Origin: Epiperipatus broadwayi
Lineage: Eukaryota > Onychophora > Udeonychophora > Euonychophora > Peripatidae
Length of the DNA: 64,000 nucleotides
Direction of reading: 5' to 3'
NCBI GenBank assembly: GCA_028023455.1
Contig: JAQFVV010000001.1
Location: 27,627,567-27,691,566 of the forward strand
Both the position numbers and the translations under genes were made by a program. This document shows, one piece after another, positions 24,361 to 37,408 of this stretch. Each line of letters starts with the position of its first letter. The first letter of the stretch is position 1. Below the pieces are notes generated by a model. That model saw only the letters and a program-made list of their open reading frames with translations, was not told where the DNA came from and searched no databases.

Positions 24361-24929
24361 TATTATTGTATATCTCTAAATAAAAAGTTGTTATGAATAT
24401 TAGCCTGAGTCATAATTAGATGATTTATAGCAGCCTTTGTTTTTGGCTGACAAATGCTTATTGTCCAGAAACTGTTGCATATTTTGGTTTTATAAGACAT
24501 GATTGTAAATATTTACAATTTATTATTTATACTCAAATTTATCTTGTCACTGAAAAAACTCAACTGACATTTCACTTAAAAGTTATTACGCAACTGTAAA
24601 AAAGTCCATGATTGTTCTCAATCTTCATTTCAAAAGTAAAATGTCAGGAGACTCCCTGTATGGTTAATAGTGTTTATAAGCTGTTCATCCATGGCTCATC
24701 CATGTTCGTTTATCATGAGAATAATCATATAATAATAACAACTGCAACTACAAAAACTTAACATGTGAACTTTGCAATTTGCTCTGTTTAATTTTTTTAA
24801 TATCTCAAGAAATCTTCTTTCAGTTAGTTGAAATCTCCATTCTTATGCCAATATTTAAATATGTGCACACACACACAAATATAGGGTATATAGGCTTTTT
24901 CATTTAATTATTACCATTAATAGATCATA

Positions 24930-26087
24930 TTCAAGTGAAGGGATATTGTATGAATTGAAGAATAAATGTTAATATAAATTTACACGTTATTGGAATTTGC
25001 GAAAGTAGACGGATGGAGAAAGTCACAATTAATATACAAAAAGGAACAATTAATTTAACATAAAAGCACAGAAATGGATGCATAAGTAGAGTGAGATTCA
25101 TTATAAATCAAATGTGAAAGACCATGATTGCGATGACTGATATTATAAGAGACAGAGATACCAAATGCAAATAATTGTGGTTTATGTCTCAACAAAAATT
25201 ATTGCGATTAAAAAAATAAAGAATTTTTATATAGCTGCACAAAAAGCTTATGATTACATTTTACAATTGCCACAGGAGATTTTAATACAGCAATTAAAAA
25301 ACAATTTAAAGATGAAAGTGATGTGTGTAAATTTAACTATGTCAACTCAAATGAGAAAAAGTACAGATTCTGGAATTTGAAGAAAAAAATATTACGAATT
25401 CTAGTTTTGAGAAAAATACTAAACGAAAATGGACATGGAAACATCTAAATGAAGATACAGTAGAATTGGTTATATTTTAACAGAATTTTTTTTTAGTATT
25501 GTAATCATTTCAAAAGATTAAACACTAAGAGTAGTTGTCGATTAAGGAAATATGTGTTAATAAAAATTTAGAGAGATAAAACTAATAAAAAAGACAGTAT
25601 TAATAGTTGATAATCTTAATTTTCAAAAACACTCGAATAAATTTAAACTAGAAGTTGCAAATCTAAAATATTGACAGACTATGAAGATGGTTCAGATTTG
25701 ACAGACATCATTAAAAAGATAATTAGTATTCTATTGCGAAGTGCAAGAAATATAGAGGGTAAAATGAAGCAGCAATTCACCAATAAATTTCTAGAGACTA
25801 AACAATGTAAAAAAAGTAAATATGCAATTTTAAAAAATAATTCATTAAAAGGAATTGAATATATATAGTGATTTGTAAAAAGGTGCGAAGAGGTATTAAA
25901 AGTAGTATAAATATATATATATATCTGTGAATTAGGAAAGAAATTAGAAAAGAGAATAAAAATCTCAACAGTGTAAACATCTTTTTGTAACTAGAAGAAA
26001 AGCAAATTCAGCAAAAAGAATAAAATGTAAAATTATTATTTAAAAAAAAAAATATCGTCAAATTAGGGAGGAATTTTCTAAAAATTG

Positions 26088-26157
<70 letters not shown>

Positions 26158-27440
26158 TTGGTAATTACTACAGCCTCTGAATCATCTTGTTATTTCAAAT
26201 GAAGAGGTAAGACAAACAAATGAGTCTATGAAGTAGGAGGAAACTAAGAGATAATAAAATTATTACTGTTATCTTATAAGAAGTATATGTAAGATTAGAA
26301 AAATTGTTGGCAAAACGATATAGTTAACTTTTACGTGATAAAGTATATCAGATCATTGAAAGAATACAAATGTAATACCGATGTTTAAGAAAGGTGAAAA
26401 AATATATTAAACATTACAGAATACTGCCTATAGCAAACCATGGATTCTAACATGAACATACTGGATTTAAAAGATGTGTTGATTCAATGGATCATATCCA
26501 ATTATTTAAGAAAAGATTAATAAATATGAGCTGTTATTATATCTTGGAAATTTAATTATATAATTTTTACAGTAATTAATACATTAGACCATCTACATAT
26601 AGATTTAAGACGTCATATTCATAAAAAATATTAATTAAGCAGCAGCAACAGTGATTAGATTACATGATGACATTTAAAAGGTTAACATTGAGAATAGTGT
26701 ATAACAGGTAATTTCATATCCCCAAATTTTTAAAGTAGTTTTACAAAAACTACTTTCCAAATTATTACGGGAAGCTAAGGAAGTAAAAATATATTGAGAT
26801 TATATTGATGTTTTTGCAAATAATATTTCAGATCTTTAAGCAATGTTGCAAGAATTATCAGATGAAAATAGAAAAATAGGACCAAAGACAAACTCTAAAA
26901 ATTACTAAAGTAATGTTCAAAAGAAGATTAAAAGATTGTTAATTATGAAATAGACAAAGATTGCAAATACCTTGGTCAGATTATTAATATAGACGAAAAC
27001 ATATTGGATAAAATTAATTATTGAATAAAGTACATAGGGATAAAAAAAGAAAAGTTATTATACATAGGTTTTACCATTTCTTATTTACAAATCTTAAAAC
27101 GTTGACTTAAAAAAGAAATACAAAAAATTCAGACCACTGAACAAAGTATGGATAAATGTATGTTGGAAGTAACAAGAAAGAATCTAAATTGAAATATTTG
27201 GTTCAGAAATGAAATGGGTATTAGGGATTAATATAATTGAAAGAATTAAGAAACTGAACTGGAGCTATCAGCATGCTGGATGTTTAGCTAGGAGATTTTA
27301 TAATACATGAATAATTGCAATCTTAAATTGGATCTTAAGAAATTGTAAAAAATAATGTAAAGACGATATCGAAGAAATTGGATTAAATTACAGAAATCTT
27401 CATTCTGTAATGAACTGGATTAAAAATTATAATGACATAT
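24930..27440 (+). mobile_element. RTE-family LINE, copy B, near full length but decayed
   Basis: Starts CAAGTGAAGGGATATTGTATG (copy D: CAAGTGAAGGAAGATTGCAAG). It contains the endonuclease-like segments CAAATGCAAATAATTGTGG and GGAGATTTTAATACA, then AAATGGACATGGAAACATC. The RT region (about 26470-26830) and 3' domain follow, with AGACCACTGAACAAAGTATGG and GAACTGGATTAAAAATTATAATGACAT. Stops break all frames. A (TAA)n tract has grown inside it. It ends near the (CA)n at 27450. Confidence 0.75.
26090..26157. repeat. (TAA)n microsatellite
   Basis: About 22 AAT/TAA units inside RTE copy B. Confidence 0.97.
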
Positions 27441-28455
27441 AAAAACCCACGCGCACACACACACAAAATTTGTGTAACATTCATATGTAGATGCATATAC
27501 ATATTGTTATGGCACTAAAAAAAATATTCAAATATACACTTTTTATAAGATTCTAATTTTTTTATATTTTACTCACTACTTATTCCAATTAGTGTACTGA
27601 TAAATAAATTTGAAGTTGTAAAATTCTTGGATGGAGTAAAAATCGATTATCTAGAAAATTTATTTTGGAATAATTAAACCAATTATAAAATCTCCCCTTC
27701 CCCCAATGATACAAAAAAATTTAATTTATTAAAAAACAGATCTAACAGCTAACTGAATGTTTATTTGAAAATTGGTGTAGTAGCTTTGCTGCTTTAAATT
27801 ATTATTTTATGGCTATCATTAGTAGTATTAATGTAGAGTTTTTTAAAATGCCACAACCAGAGAATATTAATTTAAAAAAATCAGAGTACATCAATATTTT
27901 TAATTCTTTGTAAACTTGTTTTCGCAGCATTTATAAGATTAGGAGAAAAATTTTGGAAAAATACAAAATTTGAATTTTGAGTAGTTTATTAAATATTTCT
28001 GCATTATTTTTACATAATAATTATTTAAATAGAAGTTAGCAAATTTGATTGTAAGTTAACAAAGAAAACTACAGAGAGTGAGATGACATTAATAACATGT
28101 CATTACCTGTCATTATGACATTATGATTGGTTCTTTTGAGATATTGTAAATTTATAAAGCTATTTTAATATTTTAAAGCAGAAGTTTATAAATTTATTGG
28201 AAATTACCATTTATTCATTTATATTTTAAAAATAAATTTCTATCAAAAAATATTTCATTGATTTTCTGGAATAACTCACTGAAACTGTTTTCTTATCTAT
28301 TATTGAGAGACAAAAATATCCTTTGTTCTTGTTATGAAATCATTTTTTCAATATTTGTAAAGTTCAAATATGATTGTTTACAGAACAATTTTAAAATAGT
28401 TTTTTTTTCCTTTTGATTGTAAACAGTTCAGAACTTTAATATTGAGTTTTGCCAA
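27441..28455. other. AT-rich intergenic DNA
   Basis: A short (CA)n run lies at 27452-27466. No gene was recognised. Confidence 0.45.
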
Positions 28456-28525
28456 ACATTGATGTTCTAGTGGTTAGCATAGCTTTCTTCCAAGCAGCTG
28501 GCCTAGGTTCGCTTCCGTCAACGCA
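28456..28525 (+). tRNA. tRNA-Gly(TCC)-like sequence, probable pseudogene or tRNA-derived SINE head
   Basis: About 70 bases line up with animal tRNA-Gly(UCC). They have the TTCTAGTGGTTAGCATAGC D-arm/A-box part, the CTTCCAA anticodon loop with TCC, a B-box-like GGTTCGCTTCC and the CAACGCA 3' acceptor. Base pairing is damaged: the anticodon stem GCTTT/GCAGC and the T-stem do not pair fully. The sequence is followed by about 35 bases and an A-run (GATAAAAAAAAAAAC at about 28560), as in a SINE or retro-pseudogene. It is probably not a working tRNA gene. Confidence 0.7.
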
Positions 28526-31500
28526 TTTGACATTCAGCCATAAGCAACATTTATGAAATGATAAAAAAAAAAACAAGTTTCTAAATATCACACATTGTAT
28601 TGAATGTTTTCTGCTCAAATAGCTGGCATACAATTATTCCAGTATTTGTCTCAAGGCTTTGTAACTTGAAACTATTAACTATTGGTGGATGTTTTTTTAA
28701 TGATAAAATAATCATAATATAAATTTTGTACAATTTTATTTATATTTTGCTCCCAAAATGTAACATTCCAGAAGTAATTAATGACCATTGGGATATATTG
28801 TGTTACTAAACTAATATTTAAATATGCTTACATTTACAGTACATTCTGGAGTAAAAATAATTTTATAATTATTTTTTTGAAGATGGAAAAAAAGATCTGA
28901 ATATTTTTACTTATTTATAAATTAATGCATTTTTCCTGCCATTCGTACAATCAAATTAATTAAGTACATTATTAATAAAAATTGGTCTTTGTTTTATTAT
29001 TAAGTTTATGCAATAAAATGGTTACTAATAAAATGATATTCTGTGCATAAATATGTCGATGTATTACAAATAAGACAATGGCTACTTACAGTTGACAGTT
29101 TAAAAGTATGTATTATTTTTTACATATGTGTGGTTAAGTTATCAATAATACTTTCTAATATTGTTGCTACCGCTATGGCATTTATATCAAAGTTATTAAA
29201 ATTGAATATATATTTAAGTAAATAGCAATGAATGAAAACTAAATCAGACGTATGATAATAAAGATCAAAACATAGAACCTCTTCTTATCTTGCATGATTA
29301 TTATAAGGAAAAATGAAAAACAGTTCCAGAACAGTTTAAATTTCAGCATCCAAAAATGATTATAATAGACAGGTGAGGAAAATATTACTCCTAGACGAAC
29401 CACTCTAATAATCTAAATATATATATATATTAGTGTTTTCTCGGTAATTTTCGTTTTACTATTACTGAATTAAAAAAAAAACAGTAATAAAAACAAAAGT
29501 GTCCATTGTTATTTAAAAGTCAACTAAATAATCAACTTAATAAATTACTTTCATCGTCTGATGTGCTTATGCGTAATTAGGACTACAATAATAACAATAA
29601 AAAAGCCTTAAAACAATTTTATGCATTAAATATTCAAATTATAAAGTAAAATTAACTTTACTTTAAATAAAACCTTAATTTTAATAAAACTTTATTTGCT
29701 GACTAAAATAACACTAGTCAACATAATAATTATAATTTATGCACTGACGTATATTTTTTTTAAGTAATAAAACTATTACAATAATTGTTAAAATCTTGTG
29801 TTTTATAATTAATTAATATCGACAAACTAAATTTAGATTATCGTTTTGGTAAAAAGAAATGATGAATACTGATTCTAAGAGATTACCAGATTATAAACAA
29901 TGCTTAGATAGTTTTGTTTACCAGGATGCGAAAAAGTTTACGCCGTATTAATTACTGGGAATATGGTCAAGTTTATAATTAATTTGATAATCTATGTAAG
30001 AAGCTAAAGTGAAACAATGTAAAAATATTTAATGGGATGATTATTTGCATTAGCTTTTATTAATAAGATCCATGTTTTTGTAAGTTTGAAAAAAATGCTG
30101 ATTGCATACTTAATTAAATGAAACTTTATTTATTCTAAAAACGTATTCTCTATCAGGTATTACTTAGTAAAGGACAGGTTATAATAATTCAAATGTTTGA
30201 TAACAGATTACAACACATCTTTTATCTGAATAAAATTATTTTTAGAAATATAATCTATTAATGTTACCTGGGTATCATAGTGTCTCCGGAGTTTTGGATT
30301 TATATGTGAATTTATTTACTGCTGTCACTTGAATTCATCATTTGAAACTATGTATTATGTTTTCCCCCATTTATTTCAGATTTGCTTTTTGATAAATGGA
30401 TCAATTCAAGTTAAATGTTCGTCACTATATCTATGTAAATTATCAACTGACTTTTTATTTTATTTCTAATACCATTCGATTGAGAATGGTTTGAACTAAA
30501 ACACATTTAGTAATGAGATTATTGTTTGTAAAGTGAATTGATATTTATTTTTAAACCTTTATTAACAAGGTATTTGACAAGTGAATTTAATATTAGTGAT
30601 GTACTTTAATTTATTATATCTAATTAGCACCATATATCAATAAATAAAGTGTTTTTGTGTTAAACAGTGTATTATTTTGTTTATTATTTAATACCCATTA
30701 CATCAAATATCTGTAAAAATGTTAACATATTTATATATATGTTATAATAATATTGAACTAAGGTGGGTCAATATGACGTCATTCGATATTACAGACCATA
30801 TTAATAAATAGTAAAAAGGCAACTACAAAGTATAAGCTAATATAGTGACTGATTTTTAAAGTTGTATATGTTGGTATTACCACATACATTCTAAATGGAA
30901 AGCAAATGATTTATTATACATTTTATTACTACAAATTTTATTTGTGAAATAATGAAATCAATATTTCTATTATAAAATTTTATAATTGTATTTATTGGTA
31001 TAAATATGATTATAATGCATATATATATACACACAGGCCAAAACGATACCGTTACATGTATATAATTTTATATAGTGAATATTTAACTATTTCATTTGAA
31101 TATATGACTATTTTATTTATAACATATTAAGTAAGAAAAACAAAGTAATACACAATTTTGTTTCTAATATAATTAAAAATAATCCATTAATTAATTTTAT
31201 GTTAATTGAAGATAAGAAAAATATTTTAGCTAACAAGAAAAGTAAATATAACATTTTATTTTGATTTAATTATACCTATAATCCTCGATTGGATTTTTTT
31301 TTTTAATTTAATGACTATTGTAAAAGAAAAAAATATTGTGTGTCATTTAATAAAAAATAAGATTAAACTGACTAAAAATTGTGATTGGAGAGAGTTGCAT
31401 TCTATTCTTATGAAAAAGATATAAATAGGCAGACAAATGAATCTGTCACTTTTTCCTGTTTCTTCCTGCTGGATAATTCTTGACATATCACAAAAGACAG

Positions 31501-32108
31501 CCTGGGAAACACAATAGCTAAAGAACTGTTTTTTTGGCAGAGTGATTGAAAGCCATCAGCATTTGCAAACAATATTAAGGTTTGTCTATTCCTAGACATT
31601 AATGAAAGATGATTGAATTCTTTAGTACAATGAAATCTGTAAGAATGTATTGTTAAGACTCCGTGCATTCCAGTCAGAGTCTGGATTATATAGTTCTTCT
31701 ATAGAAAATAATCAGCTGGTGCCTTTATGAAGTGAGAGAAAAGGAGATAACCAAATCATAGTTCTATCTTTTATACTGTCATAATAAGGAGGACCCTTTA
31801 TCCACCACTACAACTCAAGAAAAAAGTAATAATTAGTAATTCTGAATATAAGCATTTGCAATAATAAAAATTTTATGAACATGATACTATGACTGTATAA
31901 AGACTGGTCCATTAATTTTAATGGTAAAATAAAACTTTATTTATTTTTATTAATAGAAATTATAAAAAGCCTGAATTAATGATATCATTCACAAGTATAA
32001 ATTGTTAATTCATTACAATATAATAGAAAAAATTTTACATATTTATTTTTAATTGATTACATGTAGGATTTTTTTTTTGTATTTATTTTTACAATGCCAA
32101 TTCATTTT

Positions 32109-32113
<5 letters not shown>
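28526..32113. other. Intergenic DNA, mostly AT-rich
   Basis: No gene was identified. The part at about 31400-31810 is less AT-rich and more complex than its surroundings and holds an 86-codon minus-strand frame (31408-31668) of no recognised family. It could be an untranslated exon or an old repeat. Confidence 0.4.

Positions 32114-32198
<85 letters not shown>
32114..32198. repeat. (TA)n microsatellite
   Basis: About 42 TA units, preceded by a T-run. Confidence 0.98.
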
Positions 32199-32201
<3 letters not shown>

Positions 32202-32307
32202 GAAGTTTAAATAAATTTATTTTTACTTTTTGTTAAAATCTGTCATGTGTGTGTGATTTATCTTATTCGAAGAAAGGAATTTTAAGGTTTATAACTGTCT
32301 CTTACAG

Positions 32308-32421
32308 TTAATAACTTCCACTGAAAAAGTACTGGGGTGTAAAGTAGCAGGCCATAAACCATGGTTAATAACTTCCACTGAGAAAGTACTGAGGTGTAAA
32401 GTAGCAAGCAATAAACCATGG
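32308..32421. repeat. Tandem duplication, 2 x 57 bp
   Basis: TTAATAACTTCCACTGA...AAACCATGG occurs twice head to tail (32308-32364, 32365-32421) with a handful of substitutions. Confidence 0.95.
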
Positions 32422-33984
32422 ATATAGATAAAATGCTCATTAGTCAGAGAACATCATTTCATAATTAAAATGGCACTTTGGAGAGAATTAATTATTATAC
32501 AAACATGTTATTTGATTGAAGAAATATAATAGTTTTAGATTCATTAAAGCAAGTGATCATCATTAATGATATGTGTAATTAGAATAACCCAAATAGCCAT
32601 ATGACATTGAAGTTTTAGAATTATTTTATTTAAAATTATAAATATAATTTATTTATGTATTAAGATATGATAAGTTTAGAAGTCTTGATTGATGCAGTAG
32701 TTGTCATGATCATATTATATGATGGTGATTGTATCAGTTCGTCTTATAAAATATAAACAAAAAATAAAGAGGTGCATAAATAAATAAAATATATATCTAA
32801 GCATAAATGACTATCTTCCTCTCCTGTTGCTGGTTGTATTTCATTACTATATATATATATATTATAATGGGACAACTCTATTAACCTTACCTGCCATACT
32901 TTGTTGCGGCACCAGACATAATGGACAACCATACACAGATGTGTCCCGGTCCAAAAATACACTTAGATACCTCTATCAACTGTAACATCTTCATGCCTAA
33001 CACATTGTGTGCCAGATATAATGGAACCTGCCACCCCAAAGTTACTGGTACCATATATACCAGAACCACAATGTATACCATATGATGACATGAATATGAC
33101 TAAGTAGTTGGATAACTTGGATGAAATGTGTCAACCCAACCACAACAAGTCATATCCTAAATTTGTGATTTTAAAATAATTTGGGTGTGTCAGATGTTAC
33201 AGAATTAGCAATGGCATGTAATAAAGGGAGAACATCTCACTACTATCAGACCTGAACCTTCAAATAGGATGCCAATGATGTCACAATGAAATGCCCAGTT
33301 CCAAGTCACATCTATTTTCAATATACTATTCTATAATCTACTTAAAAATGTTTCAATGTAACCTAGAGCAATGCATACTCATACATCTCCCTTTTAAGCC
33401 CCATTACACCATGGAATTCAAACTCAGGGAGTTCTTACAATCAACTCTCTTCAGGGATGGACCTACTCAATTTTAAACGAATTAGGCTTATGTATAAGCA
33501 TAGTTATAGGAAAATACTGATGATGATCAATTATTTGTTAAAGCAATATTTAATGATGATGATGATCATCAAATCTATAATAGCGTAAATTGATAATGTG
33601 ATGATAATCATCATCAAACCTATAGTAATGTAAAAGCATCATGTTATGATGATGATGAACATCTGTTGGTATAAATGCATAGTGATGGTGATGATGACCA
33701 AACAGAGATCAGATTGATTTAAACAACTAATTTATTAACAACATATATAAAGAAATATAACTATTTACGAGCAAGAAATAATAAGACAGATTAATATTTA
33801 GTTATAAAAAAAACAAAAAACTAATGGTTTCTTTATCATTAATGTTTTAGAAGGATATGCTAATTTAGTGCATAATTTTACTAAACTACTAATGATAATC
33901 TTTTATGTGATGAAAATGATTTTTCATACAGATGTGAAAAATATTTTGATCATCTTTGAAATAACAATAAGGATAGCAACTTTT
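32422..33984. other. Intergenic DNA, mixed composition
   Basis: The part at 32880-33480 is less AT-rich and carries short frames on both strands without recognisable motifs. Clusters of GAT/ATC triplets occur at 33550-33710. No gene call is supported. Confidence 0.45.
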
Positions 33985-34830
33985 AGAGATGTCTGCATTT
34001 TAATTAATCATTTAAAGTTTTGACGACAATATCCAGTTTAGTCAAGCTAACATGGCTCTTCCTAATGTTAAATTGGAAAGTCTGCAGATCCTGATGAGAT
34101 TATCTGGAAACGTTTTGAAATATGGTAATAATATCTTAGCTACAAAAGCATTCAATTGTGGTAAATATACATAAAAATGTCCAATTTGTCCCAGCTGACA
34201 TTAAACATGCTTTTACTCTTTTTATTTTTAAAAATAAATAGATTAGATAGAGATTCACAGAGGCAAAACTCTCTATACAGTAGTGCCATTCACTGCAAAT
34301 CAGAGTAATCAATGGATACAGTACATAAAATCCATATCTAGTGCCTACTCATCCAATATCCCAGACTATTTTCTAGCTTGTGGTTTTCATCAGTGAGGAG
34401 TCTTGGATCTAAGAGCACTGTACTGAGATCTAAAGACACAAGCTAAAAACTAGTCTGGGGATATTGGATGAGTAGGCATTGGATAGGGACTTTATGCACA
34501 AACCTTCCCGTATGCATTGATTACTCTGTCTTGCACTGAGTGACACTACTATATGGAGAGTTTTGTCTCTGTAAAAACAGCTTTTGTATGCATAAAGAAT
34601 GGTGTACATATGATGTTTGATAGTTACATGGATATTGCAGGAATTATTATGGAATAACATTATTATTTGCTACATCAAAATTACTTTCAAGGATTTTGTC
34701 TAATAGATTGCTTCCAGACATATGTGAATAGTTAACAGATATTGACTGTCACTTTGTCATTTTAGAGAATCAAGAAGCTATATAGTCCTGGCTTTTATTG
34801 CTAGGAAAATGCCAAGTAAATGTTATATGA
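33985..34830 (+). mobile_element. LINE reverse transcriptase fragment, interrupted by a foldback repeat
   Basis: Before the insertion: IGKSADPDEIIWKRFE (about 34070-34130), the GKs-PDeI block of LINE RTs, then VPADIKHAFTLFIFKN (about 34185-34245). After it: NYYGITLLFATSKLLSRIL and SNRLLPDI (about 34635-34725), the NYRGIsLL...KilaRIL block, then ARKMPSKC (about 34800). The order and spacing are those of RT fingers and palm in a non-LTR element distinct from the RTE copies. Stops show decay. Confidence 0.8.
34262..34620. repeat. Foldback SINE/MITE-like repeat, copy 2 (longest)
   Basis: It begins AGGCAAAACTCTCTATACAGT and its hairpin partner is ACTATATGGAGAGTTTTG. Inner arms are GCCTACTCATCCAATATC and GATATTGGATGAGTAGGC, with the CAGTGAGG/AGATCTAAAGACAC centre. 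The tail is GGTGTACATATGATGTTTGATA. It sits inside the LINE RT fragment, between the fingers and the NYYGI block. Target duplication is not clear here. Confidence 0.85.
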
Positions 34831-37313
34831 AATTATTTAAAACTACATGTTTGTCAAAAAAATATATTCTTGTTATACAGAATTGTTTTTTTTTATAAAA
34901 AAAAAATGAGTGAAAACATTATTGTTATCATGGAAAATCTGATATATTGAAATTAAAACTGATGTTGAAAAAGAATGTGTACCAATCAAATTTGGCTTTT
35001 TGTAATCATTAGTATAACATAAAACTACTCATAGTGTCTTAATAAAAGTGTGATCAAGACTGTGATGAAGATTTCATAATGAAATTTCTTATTTGAATTG
35101 ATTTAAAGCAAAAATATTAAATTCATCATACTGATTTCTGCATTTGTAGTTTTAATGTTGTTAAAATATCACATGACTACATTCTTTTCTTGCTAGTATT
35201 TACAGTATTCTGATGATTATGTTAATTTTTATAAATCAAAAAATGAACAACAGAATGTACTTAAGATTTGAAAGTAACAAATAAATATTTTCTCTAGTAT
35301 ACTCTACGTCTTGAGTAGCCATTACAGAAAGAATCTATCCTAAAATTTAGGATGGATATCAATTTGAAAATGTAAAATAAATCAAATATTTTTTATAAAT
35401 AGAAAGAGTGACTTAGATACAGAGATGAAGCTCTGAGCCTCCCATAGTGCAGTCTAAGACTCAGATTTCAGCATTTTCTGACATTTTTCTTTGTCTCACA
35501 CTTATCAGAAAATAATAAATTTGACTTTATTTGATAGATATTTTTGTTTACTACTGAAATAAAATTTAAATGTTCATATTTTGTTTTTATAAATATGAAA
35601 GAAATGAAATTGTAATCAAAACAAAAACATTACATGTCACCATTTCAGAAAGATTATTTTCAGTTTACAAAATCAATGATCTTCATTATTTCTGATTATG
35701 TTTAAAAATCTAAATGAATATTTATTTATTTCTGTTATAGCTAATGAATTATGCTTTAAAAATTTTAAATTCTTGAATATTTATTGTAAAATTGCATATT
35801 TTCATACTTATAAGTATAAATAAATTGCTTATGTAGAAGCTAACCTTCTAAATAGTTTCAGGCCATATTCATGTTAGCTGCTAATATAACATATTTTTGA
35901 AAATAAAGTATTTCCAATTAAAATAAATTATTAATAATTTATATTTCTTGATATTTAATAAATAGTATAATTTATTGTAAAAATTCGCAAATAAACACGT
36001 TTTTGGTCATTTGAACTATTTTCTTTAAACAATGTCGTAAAATGCCAAACATTTTGCAGCCTCACCTTGGAACAATGTATGAATGTGTCAGGGTGGTGCT
36101 TATTTCTTTTGATTGGCATTTTTTTCGATTTTCCTACCATCTATCTTAAATTTTTGAATGAAATTTTTATATAGTAAAATATACAGAAAAATATGCATGT
36201 TAACATATAATACTTGTGGAAAAAATTACCAGGGAGCAAATTGATTTTAAAACCTGAACATATTCATATGAAATTTACTAACGGTTTTAAAAGCTTACAA
36301 TGAAATAACTTCAGAAACTAAATTGATGATATATAGAGCTGTTATTTTATCTAATATTAGTGTATGAAAGAGGAATATGACATTTTATCATCATAAGAGA
36401 ATGTCATCAGGAAAATTTTATTAAATAATGCTTAATAAAATGTGAAACATGCAAATGGAAAGATTATAAGACTAATCAGTACAATTTAATGGATATGAAA
36501 CTTGAGTCCGCTATAAACAAATCATATATTCATTGGATTGAACAAGTGTAAAATAAATGAACAACTCAAGATGTTTTAAAAATTTTATAATGAACTTTAG
36601 CATTATTTTCATGAAAAAGAAATATCCAATTTATAATATAGGGTTTGTCTTAAAAACATTGTAATGAAATATATATTATGGGCTATTTTCATTAGGATAT
36701 ATCATTAGGATCCAAAACAATGGGGATCTATAACTAAGAAAATATTGAAAATTGTTAAAACAAAAATGTTTGCTGGCAGATGAAGTTGAAAGACAGCACT
36801 ACAAAATATAAAATAAAGGAAGAAATGGAATTACAAGGTTTTGTATGTGGACAAGTTGGTAGTTTGTATATTTATACTAATCTCATTTTTAGAATATTAT
36901 TATTACTACTATTGAATTTCCCCTTTTTTCTTGGAGTTAGAATAACTTTATTTCTTAGTGTGTGCATTTTGATAATGGTGAAATAACAATAATTACAACT
37001 TTATTTCAAAAATATAAAAATAGAAAGTATAGTCTCTAAATTATTTTTTTCATATATTTCTTACTCCAAATTTAAGTGTGGTTTACTTTAAAAAGCTATA
37101 ACAAAATAGGTGACATTAACCAAAATATATATTTATTGAAAGACATACTTCATGAGAATTCGTATAATTTGCAAGGATATGGCAGAGAAAAAAAGTGGAT
37201 GACATACTTATAGTTAGTAAGAAATAAAGAGAGTGAGTAAAAAGCTATTTAATTCTAATCAAACTGTTTTATTCAAATATGTAAGTTCATGTGTCATATA
37301 TATATATATATAT
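34831..37313. other. AT-rich intergenic DNA
   Basis: No gene was recognised. A run of short open frames near 36780-36986 shows no motif. Confidence 0.45.
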
Positions 37314-37408
37314 ATTATAAATATTCAGGTTCATCCCAGTGGATGACTTGTATAACCAAGTCGAAACGTCAGAATATCAATATTTATAATTTTTAACACG
37401 GATGAACC
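37314..37408 (+). ncRNA. Structured RNA-like motif with hammerhead-type GAAAC-GTC segment
   Basis: A perfect 6-bp hairpin GACTTG-TATAAC-CAAGTC (37345-37362) is followed directly by GAAACGTC (37363-37370) and preceded by GGAT. This layout is close to the stem II plus GAAAC-GTC part of hammerhead ribozymes that occur in Penelope-like retroelements. However, the CUGAUGA core is not intact (TGGATGA), and the pairing consumes its last two bases. A 9-bp outer stem pairs GGTTCATCC (37328) with GGATGAACC (37400). A 12-bp stem pairs ATTATAAATATT (37314) with AATATTTATAAT (37379) and crosses the outer one. Probably a decayed or variant retroelement ribozyme; not demonstrated. Confidence 0.35.

Noticed and set aside
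31408-31668. 86-codon minus-strand frame in a less AT-rich patch
   Set aside because: No family recognised; T-rich end reads through low-complexity sequence. Noted only as an unassigned patch.
37341-37370. Functional hammerhead ribozyme
   Set aside because: The CUGAUGA core is not intact and two extra bases separate the hairpin from GAAA if the core is counted. I keep it only as a hammerhead-like motif.
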